A stretch of DNA of 64,000 nt from Acanthamoeba sp. SK_2022b. Its lineage: Eukaryota > Discosea > Longamoebia > Acanthamoebidae. The first letter of the stretch is position 1; each line of letters opens with the position of its first letter. The position numbers and the translations under genes were made by a program. This document shows, one piece after another, positions 30,919-43,372 of this stretch. The notes beneath the pieces were generated by a model. That model had not been told where the DNA came from. It saw only the letters and a list, made by a program, of their open reading frames with translations, and did not search any database. Where the stretch lies: the NCBI GenBank assembly GCA_027943245.1, contig JANDJZ010000136.1:33711-97710 (forward strand), given 5' to 3'.

Positions 30919-33121
30919 TCAGGCGCTGTGCTTCTCAGGAATGCACGGGAGCTCCTTGTAGGAGCTGTTTATCTGCAGCTTCTGCAGCTTCGAGGTGACC
31001 GCGGTGAGCTTGTTGATGGCCATCGTGGCGAGGATGGCGTGCTGCACAAGTTGTGGTCGTAAGATTATTTACGTTCCATTTGATGGAGCCTTCACCCAAG
31101 AAGACACCGGGGCTGAGACGCATACCTTCCACTTCCTCTTGGCGTTGAACTTCTTGAGTTCGCTGAGCGTGCCTTGCAGATGATCATCAGGAGCGGCGGA
31201 GCCCTGAGAAACACGTGCCCCCCACGTTTAGCGGCATGGCAGTCAGGGGAGACACACATAACACGGAGGGAGGAGGGAGGGGGAGGGAGGAGGAGGGAGG
31301 GAGGGAGGGAGGGAGAAGAGGACCTTGACCCACGGGTGCTGCAGGGCTTCAGCGGCCTTGATCCTCTTGGTGGGGTCCACTGTCATGCACCTCTTGATCA
31401 GGTCCTTGGCCTCGACCGAGATAGCGTCCCAGTGCGGGGAGGGGAACTCAAAGTCTCCCGCCAAGATCTGGGCTCATCAGAGCATGAGTGCGAGATGTTG
31501 GGTGAGATTGAGTGAGAGGGAGAGAGAGAGAGAGAGAACGCGCGCGGGGTACCTGATCGAATACTTCGTCATCGTCCTCGGCGTAGAAGGGCGGGTAACC
31601 GCAGAGCCTACAGACAGATAGACCGGTGAGCCACACCTGTCTCACCAGACGAGGAGGAGGAAGAAGAGTACGTACAAAATGTACATGACCACGCCAACGG
31701 CCCACATGTCTAAGGAGGTCCGGAGAGCATAATGATGGGGAAAAACATTAATAATTAGGTTGGCTTTTCCTTCTCTCTCTCTCTCTCTCTCTTCAAATCA
31801 CGGGTAGAAGTAGACCAAAGACCGGGCGCGACATGCGTACCAACTTCGAGGCCGTAGGAAGAGCTATCATCTTCGAGACACTGCACCACTTCAGGGGCTG
31901 CAGAAATGGAAAAGGCGATGATGGTCAGTACCGGTGCAGCAAATTAACCGCTCGGTGCGACTTGGTGTTCTTCATACTGGCTTCGAGTACGGAGGAGGGC
32001 CACGCACCGACATAGCCTGGAGTACCCACGGGCACGTTAAGCAGGTTCTCGGGGTCCACAACCTTGGAGAGACCAAAGTCGGCCAGCAGCACGGGCGAAT
32101 CGATGCTATCGTTGGCCAGCAGAAGATTCTCCGGCTGCCGCGGTGTCATGGACGTGGTCGGCGTGGGAAAATGTTAGCCTTCCATTGCAATGTCAAGAGT
32201 CAGACGCGCATAGACGGCCGGCGTACCTTCAAGTCTGCGCTCAGTCCACATCGGGAAAAAGGAGGCGGAGATGCGGGAAAAGGTTGCGGACAGCGGGAGG
32301 GCAGACTTGAGGTGAGTGAACCGAACATTGGCCAAAAGAGCGAGCCAGTTCCCCGTTGGCACGGAAGAGGGCAGTATACCGCGGTGAACTATCCTGCGGG
32401 AGTGAAGGTGCGCGATGGCGCTGATGATCTGGTGAATGAGGCGCGAGGCATCACGCTCGGAGTACGACTGCAGCTGCACGATCTTATCGAAAAGTTCTCC
32501 TCCCTTGATCCTGTTGTGGGGACGGGCGTGGGCATTGCCAGTGGTGAGGTCGCAAGCAAATCAATACCTAAATCATAAATTAAATAATTACCATAACAAC
32601 AACAACCTATAATAATAATAATAATAATAATAAGAATAATAATTCGTGGCTTAGCCAGTTCTTCAGTTTTTGAACGAAACCGGCTCTAAAGGGCGGGAGG
32701 GTGCGTACAGCTCCATTATGATGTAGTAGTGCTCATCGGTCTCGTACACCTCCGAGAGGCGCACAATGTTGGGATGCTCACACGAAGCGAGGATGTCGAC
32801 CTCAGTTTGCAGCATCTGAAGGCCCTTAGGGCCAGCCTCCTTCTTGGTGATGATTTTGGCAGCCCATTCTTTGCCGCTGCCTTTCTCGATTGCCAATTTG
32901 ACAACCGAGTAGTTACCGCTGGGGAGAGAGAAGTAAAGGGAGAAGAGAGAGAGAGAGAAATCAGGCGCCAAGTTGTCAAAAAGAGAAGCGGAGAGGAGGT
33001 CGGCGTACGAGCCCAGAACGGCGCCCACGTCGTACTTCTGAGTCACGGGGGTTTTGAGAATGGTGGCACTCTTGATTTCCGTCTTGTCCATATTCCAATC
33101 ACTAGGTTTGTAATTGAACAT
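30919..33121 (-). CDS. CAMK-group Ser/Thr protein kinase
   Basis: Eleven exons, complement: 33009..33121, 32709..32918, 32380..32510, 32227..32234, 32008..32134, 31841..31897, 31676..31709, 31553..31607, 31324..31467, 31126..31203, 30919..31041; 359 residues in phase. Kinase motifs in order: [10 protein letters not shown] (Gly loop), EWAAKII (Lys about 59), IVHRDLKPENLLLA (150-160), LLADFGLSK (DFG 173-175), [47 protein letters not shown]. The layout, the acidic EDDDEVFDQ after PPFY and the short post-kinase helix ([20 protein letters not shown]) match calcium/calmodulin-dependent kinases I/II/DCLK; that helix would be the autoinhibitory/calmodulin-binding segment. The catalytic HRDLKPEN is assembled from three exons including an 8-nt one. 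An in-frame alternative ATG lies at 33089-33091. Confidence 0.93.
32227..32234 (-). other. 8-nt microexon (ACTTGAAG) in the kinase gene
   Basis: On the - strand the eight bases ACTTGAAG lie between ...GAGCGCAG and GTACGC. The upstream exon ends VHR plus one G, and the downstream exon begins CCGGAGAAT. Inclusion gives HR-DLK-PEN exactly; skipping shifts frame and loses the catalytic Asp. Confidence 0.85.
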
Positions 33122-33401
33122 AAATACGAAAAAAAACTTTAACGTCGTGGTAACACATTGGGGGGAAACACAACACGATTCATGAGTGGGGAGAAATTGT
33201 GTTGAAGGAGAGAATGATGATGCAAGAGTTATGTGGCGAACCCTTTCCCAAAGGCTAACGGTGTGTTCGGGGTCCTGGCCTACGAAAACGCTCGGTTGGC
33301 GCCGTCACAGGCAAAAAGAGCTTTGTGTGCTGTTTGACCACGCGCCCCTTTCACAGAAAGCAAAGCCCTTTTTTTGGCTTTCCCCTTGTGGCATAAGCTT
33401 A

Positions 33402-36400
33402 TCACAAGGCGCCCATAACGTTGGCGCTGCCGCGCATGATGTTGGACGGCCGCGTTTCCTCCAGCAGATGGCCGCCGTATCCTAAATCGGCCTCTTCGAA
33501 GTCCGCGTCATCTTCGGCTGCCGAGCTGTTGTTGGTGCGCGTGTCACGGCTGGCGATGAGATCGACTCCGTTCTTGCGCTGCTTGTGCTTCTCGCGGTAG
33601 TTCTCCAGTCGCACCATCTGCTCCTTCATTCCTTCGATCACGTTTTGCAGCTGCAATATCCGCAGTTGCGGGGTCAAGCGTGGCAAGCTGGGCGGGGTGA
33701 GATGCCTACACCCACCCCACCCACCACCACCACCACAAGTTGGACCAACTATTGGTGAGCGGAAAGCGATTGCACACCCCAAAAACACAACCGAGGTCCG
33801 CTCGCATGCGTACCGCATGTGGTAGCCCTTCCACAAGGAGAGCGAAAAGAAGGAGATGTCGGGGAAGAGGACTGACATGTCGGGCACGTAGAAGGGATTG
33901 AGGTACTCTCGCCTGTTCTGCTCGCAATTGGTGTAGCTCCACAGCGACACGGTCTTCTCCTTCAGCCGTTGGTCCACCCGCTGCTTCTCCGTATCGCACA
34001 GGAACGTGCCGAACCTGTGCCCGCACACGCGCAAACCGCTCTTAGTTGGCCAACACGATTCCGGAGATTCAACTCGCGAGAAGGGACAAGGGAAAGGATC
34101 CCGACCTGCAGGAGTAGAGGTGATCGAGGATGGCGATGAGGAACTTCTCGTTGAACTCGAACAGACAAGGATTCTGCTGAGTGAGCTGCCATACGCAATC
34201 GATGAACTGATGCGTGCGGATCACCGCGGTGGCGCAGTGTTCTTGGAGATTAGCCGGGGGGCGGTGGAAGCAAGGCGTGGGACAGGCACCTGCAAGAAAA
34301 TCGGGGCGCGTTGCGAGTCCTGGTAATTCTTGTCGCCGTGGCCGCAGCGAGTGGAGAATTTGTGTCCTAGTTTTTACAAGAGAAATCCGGGGGGGTGAGA
34401 AGGTCTTCTTACGTATCGAATGGCTAAAGGAACGTCCGCGGGGAGGGCGGGGCACTAACCGAAGCTGAGCCACTCCTTCTCAATGAGCACTTGGAACCCG
34501 ACGGTGGTGCGAAAGTAGGGGTCCAGGAAGATTTGCGCCAGCGACGAAAGCTGCGCGGTTCGATCCCAGCCGTCCGAGCAGTGCAACGTCACCGGACAAC
34601 GCTCCTCGTCCACCAGGCGCGCTACCTGCGAATGTTTGCGCGATTTTGGACGGTAGGTTGAGCAGTTGAGCGGCGCTATGCGGTGAAGGATGGGAACACT
34701 GGGCGGGAGATGATTATGATGATGATGATGATGATGATGATGAAAGGAAACCTTGAGCGCGCCCTCCAGGATGAGCTTGATGTAGTCGAGCCATTTGGAA
34801 GCGTCCAGCGCCGAGAGTATGCCTCCCTCGCACTCGCCGGCGGCCATCAGGCACACACTATTCAGCTTGCATTGGCTCTCGCGCACCACGTGGATGTTGG
34901 GAATGCCCAAGTACTCAAACTTACACTGGGGATACCCCTGCAGGTTCTCAATGCCGCCTCCCTTGGCCGCATTGGCGTAGGCGTTGGCTCGCGGTCTTGC
35001 GTCCATTATGTACAGCTGCTTATGCCCCGATCCGGCGTTCGATCCTCCGAGACTGTTGTCGAGAAGCAGCCGAAAGAGCTTTTCGTCCGCCACCGAGCGC
35101 GTGCGTGTCAAACCTGCAGACACAGGCCAGGCGCCACGATAAGCGGGGCCGAGATCAGCACCGCCTGCTTGGAGAAATGGAGGGACATTCATGTATTCAC
35201 AGATGAGGGAAGGAAGAGCGTGCCAGCGAGAGGCTGACTGCAGCGGGCGATGGCGATGTTGTTGGTGTGTCGATAGCATACCACCGGCATTCTGCCCTTG
35301 CTACGAAACGCGAACACTTCCTGAACCCACCAGTACTTCAGCCCACAGGGGAGGGGAGAGAGGCCATCGTCGGTGAGGAAGGTGACACCTTGAGTTCGTC
35401 ATCGGAGATACCCGCGGGGACTGCCAGTAGGGAGGGGTAGCTTTCGCAGTAGGCGTAGTCCTTGTTGACGTCCGTCAGCCGCCATTTGCTGTTGGGAACG
35501 CCTTGCCTAGCCAGCACACCACGAGTGGTTGAGAAACACGAGCTGACCTCACAAACACATGTGAGAACGAGCAGTGAACCTGTGGAACTCAGCACGAGCG
35601 GAGAAGATGTGCCAGCCGTCGCTCTTCCATTCGCCGTCCTCGTGATCCCCCGCCAAATCGGACAGGCTGCCGCACTTGAGTCCATTCTCATGAAGATCGG
35701 CTTCTGTCTTGGCACTCAGCTCTGAGTCACTGCCCGCCTCAGGGCCAGCAGAGTAGTCATCGATGAACTGGCTGGGCTTGTAGAAGAAGGCGAACAGGCG
35801 TTCCGGCGTCCTCGGAAACAAAAGGCTGTGTGCCACTCCCAAGATGATCAGTTTTACGCTCTTCACCAAGCACAACCCTGCCAGGCGCGAGACGACATGC
35901 GTACCCGCTCTCAACAAGACTCCGATGGAGAGAGTCGCGTTGATGCTTCTCGCTCCTGGAGAAGAGGAAGCGCAGTACGCGGAAATCTTTGCTGTGCACC
36001 TCGACGTAGTATTTGAGTGCGTTGTTCTGCTTGCCCGGTTCAACGCGAGAGATAGCGCCCAGCGGGAGCGATACAGCCAAGCAGGTGTCTTCCTCCGACT
36101 GCAGGTACCATCCAGCAAGCCGCGCCACAACCAGACAATAGCAGTGTTGCGGTCAGGCCTGACGAGCATCCAATGTGTAGAAATGGAGTACTCAGAGGCG
36201 CGTACGGTGGCAAAGGCGAAGGTGGGCACGAACAGGGCCAGGCGATAATTGGTGATGTACAGATCGCCCGTGTACCCCGCAGTGTCCACGTCTTTAACGT
36301 AGGGAGGCGCCCAGTACGCGTTGGCGATGATCCTAACCACCACCTGCGGCAATACAAAAGTGTCGTGAGCTCTTACGAAGCAGTGGATTGGGGGGGGGGG

Positions 36401-38247
36401 CACCTCGCCCATAATATACCTCTCCTTCGAGGCGAGGGAACAGCTTGAAGGACGCGAACTCTCTGAACCCTCCGTTGTCACGGCTCACCTCCTTGCTCTG
36501 CATAAGTCCGTGATCAGTCCACTCTTCAGATACGCGCGCACCAAAGAAGAGCTACGGTAACACTCTACGTTTTCTTCGGGCGGCGGATCAGTCTTGATGA
36601 GCTTCAGACGATATGCGTGGTCGTGAGCTCGATTATCTCGATGCTCCCCTCCCGCATCTTCTGGGTGTGCCTTCAGCACCAACACATCCTGCAGTGCGCA
36701 CGCGCAGCATGCACGAACGTTGTGTAAGAGGCGAGGGTTGGTCGAAACACACGGAACTGCAACTCCGACGGGAGAACGAACGCCCTGCTCGAGGCTGTAG
36801 GCCGCCATCGTGCTGTCCGCCGCGGCGAAGCTGCCTCGGCCCTCTACCCATATGCCGTAGCGATCGGCGGACGTCCGCTCCAAGCCCACCTGGACCATGA
36901 TTCAACCGTGCATGCGCGGGTTAACTGCTGGACCAAGCGCAATGCGGTCGGAAGTTCATACCGAGACGGCCATTTGGGTGATGGCGTCCTTAATGGGGAT
37001 GTCGCACGGTAACAACAGTGTGTTGGTGTCAGACTCGGGCAAACCTTCCAACCGAAAGTGGTACAGCGATTTCTCCTTGAAGCCGACAATGTCCTGCAGG
37101 CACCCCAGGAGTCCTGCGTCACCACCGATACACTCCAGTGTGGCGACCTTCGGCATCGCTGCTAAGCAGGACCGGGGGGGGGAGAGATACCATGTGGGAG
37201 ATGTTGTAAAAGGACAGAGGTTTGTTCTCCTGCAACCACATCCCATGTGTGTTGTTGTAGAGGTAGAGGCCGTAGTGCACTCGCGAAACTGATGGTGAGT
37301 ACCCATGAGGGGTAAGTACACTGCGGACACTGGAGCCATGGAGTATGGCTCAGATGAATGATGGGCCGCTACCTTTCGAGCCATAAGCGAGCGGGATGCG
37401 TTGGTTGATCTCTTGCAGCACATGCCCCACGCTGTGGCGTGTATCAAACCCGAATGTACGGGTCATCTATCTCGATGAGTGGAGCGCGCCCAATGAGTAT
37501 GGGCTATCAAAGGCGGCACTGTTTGTGTTCGTAAGGTGGGTGTAGACGCGTCGTACGGTTTGCCCGTCGGCGTCGTGCACCAGAATGCGGAGGAACACCT
37601 GCCGGTGGACGGGGTCGTCCCTGCCGGGCCTGGCCCTGATCTCCATCACTTGCTGCGAAGAGATGTGAGCAGGCCATGAGCATCCGACCTCCAGGAAGCT
37701 TAAGTCGGCGACTGCGGCGGCCGTACTTGGTAGGACAGATTGTACATCCACAATGGGTAGCTGGGATCCATCCACACGCCGTCATTGTTCTCATCTTTCG
37801 GTGGGAGGTAGAGCCCCAACAGATCCTGAGCGTCACCACGCGATATGGAGTAGAGCGTGTGGGTCACCACTCGACGTTGCAACAAAGTGCCACCACGATA
37901 GCAGTGGAGGCAGGGCTGGTCATTGGTGGTCTCACCTGGGGTACGGTGGTGATGCGCTTGCGTTCCTTGATTTTCTTCAGGGCCTCGGACACGAGCATGC
38001 GTGGCGAAAAGCGGTAGAGTTTGAAGTCCATCACGTCGGGCAAGATCACCTTCACCGTGAAGTCTTCGCGCGGGTATTTGAGCCGCAAGAGCTCGCACCG
38101 CCGCTGCAGCCTTGGCCGCCTCTGCTCGGCTCACATATCTCAGCTGCCCGTCTCCGCTTCCACGCCATGGCATGTGAGGAAAGAGAGGATTGGGGGGGGT
38201 TGAACCTTCCACAGCTGGTCATAGAGTAGTTCGTAGTGCGTGGTCAT
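33402..38247 (-). CDS. three talin-like Ubl domains + GRAM + myotubularin phosphatase (probable single gene)
   Basis: Complement: 38206..38247, 37936..38103, 37727..37825, 37557..37652, 37373..37466, 37191..37279, 36962..37093, 36782..36889, 36569..36688, 36420..36497, 36206..36343, 35905..36098, 35580..35825, 35389..35506, 35224..35320, 34752..35113, 34460..34625, 34290..34366, 34106..34206, 33814..34014, 33402..33687; 1003 residues in phase. Three Ubl repeats resemble talin F0/F1, each ending in a GLY...GxW...Y block ([46 protein letters not shown]). Then a GRAM domain ([20 protein letters not shown]) and the myotubularin catalytic domain ([45 protein letters not shown] with CX5[21 protein letters not shown]) and a C-terminal coiled coil. 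Active myotubularins dephosphorylate PI3P and PI(3,5)P2. If split, the phosphatase alone would start at 36503 (689 residues). Confidence 0.8.
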
Positions 38248-38873
38248 CCGTGGAGATGAGGCCTGCTCCGATCCAGAAGCCTGCGCCTGCCTCTGTCGCG
38301 GTGGCGGCACTGCAGCACGATGTGCGCGCCACCCAAGTTCTGAGTGAGGACGAGTTATTCTAGAACCCTCTCCTCTCCCAAGCGGAAGTCAGCGCACGTG
38401 GGGGAAGCTTTTTCATGGGAGGTCGAGAGCGGTCGGGAATGCTCGAAACCCTGCATGGCCATTTTCCGCGCACCAGTTGAGAGAGAGAGAGAGAGAGGGC
38501 CAAAGGAGTGCCTTGACAAAGAAGAGTGCGGCAAATGAATGAGTTTGTAGGGTGGTGGTGGTGGTGGGAGGGGGGTACGAGTGGCTGACTTCGAAGACGT
38601 CGTCGGTCGTAGTCTTAATGGCCCCCTCCTCCCTGGTGGGCGGCGTCTGACGCCTCATCCCCTTGAAGGGGAACAGCTTGGCGGGGTTCATCCTCCTTTG
38701 GCGTGCGGGCTTAGAGCTGCTCTGGTGCAACGTGCCACCGCTCGCCGTTCCTGCGGAGCTCTGTGGGCCAAGACTTTTTTCTTCCACGCTTTTCTTTTTC
38801 TTTTCTTCCCGGGCAAACCCCCAAACCCCAAGAAGAAGAACACAAAAACGAAAAGAGAAAACCAATCGGAGAG
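38248..38873. promoter_or_regulatory. long divergent promoter region
   Basis: About 625 bp between two head-to-head genes. It holds a (GA)n run at 38482-38498 and a (GGT)n run at 38552-38566; open frames here show no homology I can name. Unannotated 5' exons of either gene could lie here. Confidence 0.4.
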
Positions 38874-41000
38874 ATGAGCACGGGCCCGCCCACGATGATG
38901 AGTGCTGCAGGAGGCCATGGCGTAGGGCAGCAATTCTCCTCTGTCGCGCCAACAATGGGAGCGCTGGGCAGTCCGCCTATGCCGCAGCACGGCAGCAGTG
39001 GGGTGCCCACCAACACGCCACCCCTCACGCCTGCGGGTGGTCCCCCACAAGCCCCACGCACGCCACCACTCACAGCGCCGCTTCCTTCCATCGGCTCTGG
39101 TGGCTCCCCCGCGTCCGTGCTTCCAAAGCTCGAGGAGCTCCTTTTCCAGGTAAGGCCTCCTCCCGGTCGAGCTCCCCATCTGCGCATCCTGTTACACCAA
39201 CCTTGGTGGCCGCTTTACGGCATGGCCTGCAGGTCAACTCCTTGCGTTCGGGCTGTGGTCACATCTTTCAGACGTTCCAGGACGTCGCGCGTGCCCCCGA
39301 GGGAGGTGCTCGTCCCTCCCATTGTGACTGTTGCTCCCCTATAGCCCCCCCCCCCTCCCCGGTGCCGGGGCACCAGCTGACCGTCACATCTCTCTCTCTC
39401 TCTCTCGATCGCGACAGGACAACTGAGCAAGGCAGTGAGCAATCATGTGAGAAACGTTGTGCGGTCTCTTAAGCGCGTTACCGAACTGGGCAAAGAGCTG
39501 CAGCGTACCCACCTCCCCGTTCCTTTAACCGCTCCTGTCATCTCGCTACGGTTTCGCATTGACCTCCCCATGGCACAACACGCGCAGCCTACTTGGTCCC
39601 CCTTAACTCGTCCGCCGATGGTCCCGATACCTCTTCCACAAGGTGATATATAATCTTGTGATGTTCTTGTCAAGACTTGTGAAGACGCAGCTTGCCTCAC
39701 GCACCTGTTGTGTATGTATGCTTATGTGCGTCCACTGCGCGAACAGACCGAGCCTTTTTACCGAAGAGCCACTACTCTCTATACAGGGTGCCATTGAGGC
39801 CGAGGCCAAGTGGCGCGGGGTCATCCAAAAGCGAGGTCACACCGCCAAGAGGTGCGTGTGTGCGCGTACTTGGTGCTTTCACGTTCGCGGCCTCCTTGAC
39901 CTCACGCCTCCCATGCGCGCATAGAGTGTTCGAGGAGCAGGTTCGACTCAAGTTCCCCCTCCTCGCTGACGATGCGGCAAATAAGCGGCGAAGGCTGGAC
40001 GTCATCGACCCGCATGCTCTCAGTATTCGAGCGGCTCTCAACAAGTACGCTCCATGTCTCTCAAGGGGATCCCCTTCCGTCCACCTTCTCCGCCGTTCGC
40101 TTACCCTTCGGTACCACAGAGATTCGGCACAGGAGCAGCGTTTGTTCGCCGAGCTGGGACGCAACCGCGCACTCCAAATTAGCCCCCTGTACCAGGAGGG
40201 ATCGCTTGTAGGCGCCATGGTACGGGAGGGGCCACGTCATCCCCCCCCCGGACCTGAACTGCTTATACCTGCCTTGCTCACGTATGAGGGTCGTGTGCAG
40301 GTCGTGAAGGACAGTGTGTTCAGGGCGCGGCTCTTATTTCGGCTCCATACGTCCCGGCGCAACGACGATGAAGTTGAACCTGACCCAGCGACCGATAGCG
40401 AAGGCTACCTGATAGTGGACCATATCGTGGTGCGTGAGTTGGTTTGGTATGGCAGCTGCTGGAAAGTGGCGGCACCAACTCAACGCTGGGCTCTTCCCAC
40501 CCCCGTCCCCAGGTCTGTGGTATTGAGGAGAATATGCCAAGTGACGGCGCGAGCTTCACTTCGACGCACAGGTATGTCATGGATTGTTTCTTTCAAAGAA
40601 GCAAGCTCACCATCATGCGTGGTTTGGGGGGGGGGGGGTGAGAAAAGGGTGTTCCAAGCCATGACGGCAAATGCAGTGCTGGCGGGTCAGCACTACGCCA
40701 AGCGAGCGCTGCAAACATCGGCTCGGCCAACGGCTCCCGTGCGCAAGTTGCTTGTGCGTAACCATCGCGTTTGACGACCTCCCCCCCCCCCCAAATCCTC
40801 ACTTATCGCTCCTCGGGGCCAACGACCAGCGATGGCTGGAGAGCTTCGGGTCCGTCTTTGGGGAGGCCTGCCGTGGTTGCAAGAGGTTCCTCTACAACGA
40901 TTCCGAGCACCTCCTTTTCCTGCCACCCACCTGGCGGACGCTCGACAGCAAGAAGCTGCCCTACCACCCCCAGTGCCTCTCCACTTTTCCCCACCAGTAG
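38874..41000 (+). CDS. MED27: Mediator complex subunit 27
   Basis: Model: join(38874..39149,39233..39305,39418..39518,39787..39851,39925..40044,40120..40219,40301..40429,40513..40571,40648..40753,40830..41000), 399 residues in phase. The N-terminus is Pro/Ser/Gly-rich. A helical stretch follows (QLSKAVSNHVRNVVRSLKRV, then EAEAKWRGVIQKRG and VFEEQVRLKFPLLADD). The C-terminal zinc-binding domain is diagnostic: RWLESFGSVFGEACRGCKRF, then PPTWRTLDSKKLPYHPQC, corresponding to the CxxCxxFL...PPTWRD...H..C motif of Med27. MED27 sits in the Mediator upper tail and links activators to RNA polymerase II. The donor at 39518 is uncertain; a longer alternative exon around 39590-39650 is possible. Confidence 0.85.
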
Positions 41001-41104
41001 AGAAAGAGAGAGAGAGAGAGCCGCTTTCCGATGATTCACAAACACCAGGGGATGTATTCTTCGGGAAAAACTCAAAAAGAGGGGAGAGAGAAAGGAGAAG
41101 CCAT

Positions 41105-43372
41105 TTACTCGGTCTTCTTCTTCTTCTTTTTCTTGTCCTTCTTGGGCGTCTTCTCCTTCTCGGACTTGGTGTCCTCGTCGTCCTCCCTCTTCCTCTTCTT
41201 CTTACCGCCGTCGTCCTTGGAAATCTTGCTTCCCTTCTTCTCCTTCTTCTCCTTCTTCTTGTCCTTCTTGGACTTCTTCTCCTCGGCCACCTCCATCTCG
41301 TCGCTGTCCTCCTCCTTCTTGGACTTCTTCTTTTCCTTCTTCTCCTTCTTTGGCGTCGTCGTGGCGGTGGTCTCGGTCTTCATGGTGTTGTCCGCAGCTT
41401 CGTTGTAGGTGGACGTTTGCCTGGGGGTGGCAGCCGCCTTGGCTGACTTGGTGTGATCGTAGGCAGGGACGTGCGAGGTTCGGCCCTTGCTCGCGGCGGT
41501 GTGCGCACGACCACCCTCGAGTAACCGCAGACGCTGCTCCACCTTCTGGTAGCCCTCCTCACCGATCTCGCGCGTGGCGTTCTCGCCCAGGGCGTCCACA
41601 CGGATGGCCAGCGCCGAACGCGAAGCCACGAGACGGGAGATCTGTGCACAACGAGCAAATGCAGCCACCACCAGCCACCATTTGGCGTGTTAGAAAAATA
41701 CGCCCAGGCACCGCGTATGTGTCCATACGTCGCCGTAGGGGGGGGGAGGCGCGCGCGCGCGGGAGAGGAGGAAGTAGGCGTACTTTGCCCTTGTCCTTGG
41801 GGGCAGCCTGGCCGACAAGCGAGGCGTGGTAGATCAGACCGTACTTGGGAGTCTCGTGCTTAGTCTTGAGGGCGCGGAAGAGGGCCTTCTCGGCACCCAG
41901 GATCTGCACGGTGGAGGCCGGGTACTTGGCCAAGTTGATGAGCGAACCGGCGTGGGCGATGAGACGAGCGCCAACGAGCTCGCCCACCATCACCGACAGG
42001 TTGGGGGCGATGGCCTGCATGCGGTTCTTGAGGTAGTCGTGGAGCTGCGTGCGGTACTCGTAGATGTCGAGCACCTGAGTGCACAGGTCCTGGATGTTGA
42101 GGATATCCTCCTCGCTGATCTCGGTACCCATGGAGATCTTGGCGGCCTCCTTGACCTCTGTCTCGGTCTCCTCGGGAAGGATGCCAGCGAAGCTGGTGGC
42201 GGCGGCGTGATCGCGAGTGCCTAAACACGCACAAGAGACGACAGGGCCATCGTGTAAGTAAGGGAAAGGGGCAAGCTGCGTGGAAAGTGAGGGAGGCGAC
42301 AGCGAGGCAGCAAAGACGTTACCCATGGCCTTGACGCACTTGGCGAAGAGAATGTTGTCGTTGACGACCTTGGCCAGCTCGGGGAAATGCCAGCCGTACC
42401 ACTCCTTCACCCTCATGGCATAGGTGTTGGACTCCTTGTCCAGGTCATCGAGAAGGGCTGTTGTTGTTGTTGTTGTTGTTGCACCGGACCGGTTAGTGAA
42501 GGGGTGTTGGATGGGGGGGGAGGGAGGGACAAAAATCTGACATAGAAATTTTGGAGGGAAGAGGAGGAATTAAGACGATTACCGATGGCCTGGATGATCA
42601 TGTGATCAACTTTGTCGGGCGAGAACTTGAGCTTGTAGCGGCAGAGGGAGTGAGAAAGACCGAGCACCATGTTGCTGAGCTCGCCCTCGTTGAGACCCGT
42701 GATGAGGTCCGTCATCTGGAGCCTGATGCCCCTGAGGAGCTCATTGACCATGCTGTTGTGGAGGCACTGGACGCCCGTCTTGTCCTTGATGATACCAGCA
42801 AGCTTGGGATCGGAGACACCCAGCTGGTCGCCCTTGGCCTGCTTCTTCAGGAACTTCTTGAGATCCTTGCCCAGCTTGCTCTCGACGATGGCAGTCGTGG
42901 CCGCGAGCGCCTCGGTCGTGTTGGCGAACTTCTGGAAGGCCTTCAGCGACACCCTAAATTTGACGCAAAAACCCACACACACCAAGATTAGAATTGCGCC
43001 ACTGCGGCAGCTCCGGAGTATCGAGATGACAGCGTAAATTGCATAGCGAATTTTTCAGTGTAACTATGACTTTTAGCAGATCACAACAACAAGTGACAAA
43101 GAATTTGTCAATTGCTGTTACTCTGGGTAAGGGTTGTCATCAACAAAATTCTAATAATTGAAATTACTGTGTGTCAATTCAAGCGGACGAGTAGATACTG
43201 AGCCCGAACGAATGACACAAACACTCGGGAGCAAGCGGTGAAGCGGTCCGTACACTTTCTGGGCACCCTCAAGGGTGGCAAAATCCTTGGCGATGTTGGC
43301 TTCTTGGAGCTTGCCCTCATTGTGGACCTTGAAGAGGGCATAGCCGGCGGGAGTTTCAAAAAGGAGCAGCAT
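41105..43372 (-). CDS. NOP58: NOP58, box C/D snoRNP core protein
   Basis: Exons, complement: 43256..43372, about 42583..42956, 42323..42457, 41784..42220, 41105..41641. The start [20 protein letters not shown] is the NOP58 opening. Later blocks: [76 protein letters not shown], the coiled-coil region, and the Nop domain [20 protein letters not shown] followed by [20 protein letters not shown] and [15 protein letters not shown]. The tail is an extended Lys/Glu repeat (KKE/KKD), typical of NOP58 rather than NOP56. It scaffolds fibrillarin-guided 2'-O-methylation of rRNA in the nucleolus. The exon 1/2 junction could not be phased cleanly with a standard acceptor; other junctions are in phase. Confidence 0.93.

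Noticed and set aside
36485..36503. Reading the phosphatase and the Ubl protein as two separate overlapping genes
   Set aside because: Possible, but zero intergenic space and a phase-compatible intron make one gene the better model; kept as an explicit alternative in the feature entry.
38413..39179. Several overlapping open frames on both strands between the Ubl-myotubularin and MED27 genes
   Set aside because: None has recognisable content or consistent exon structure; treated as promoter region.
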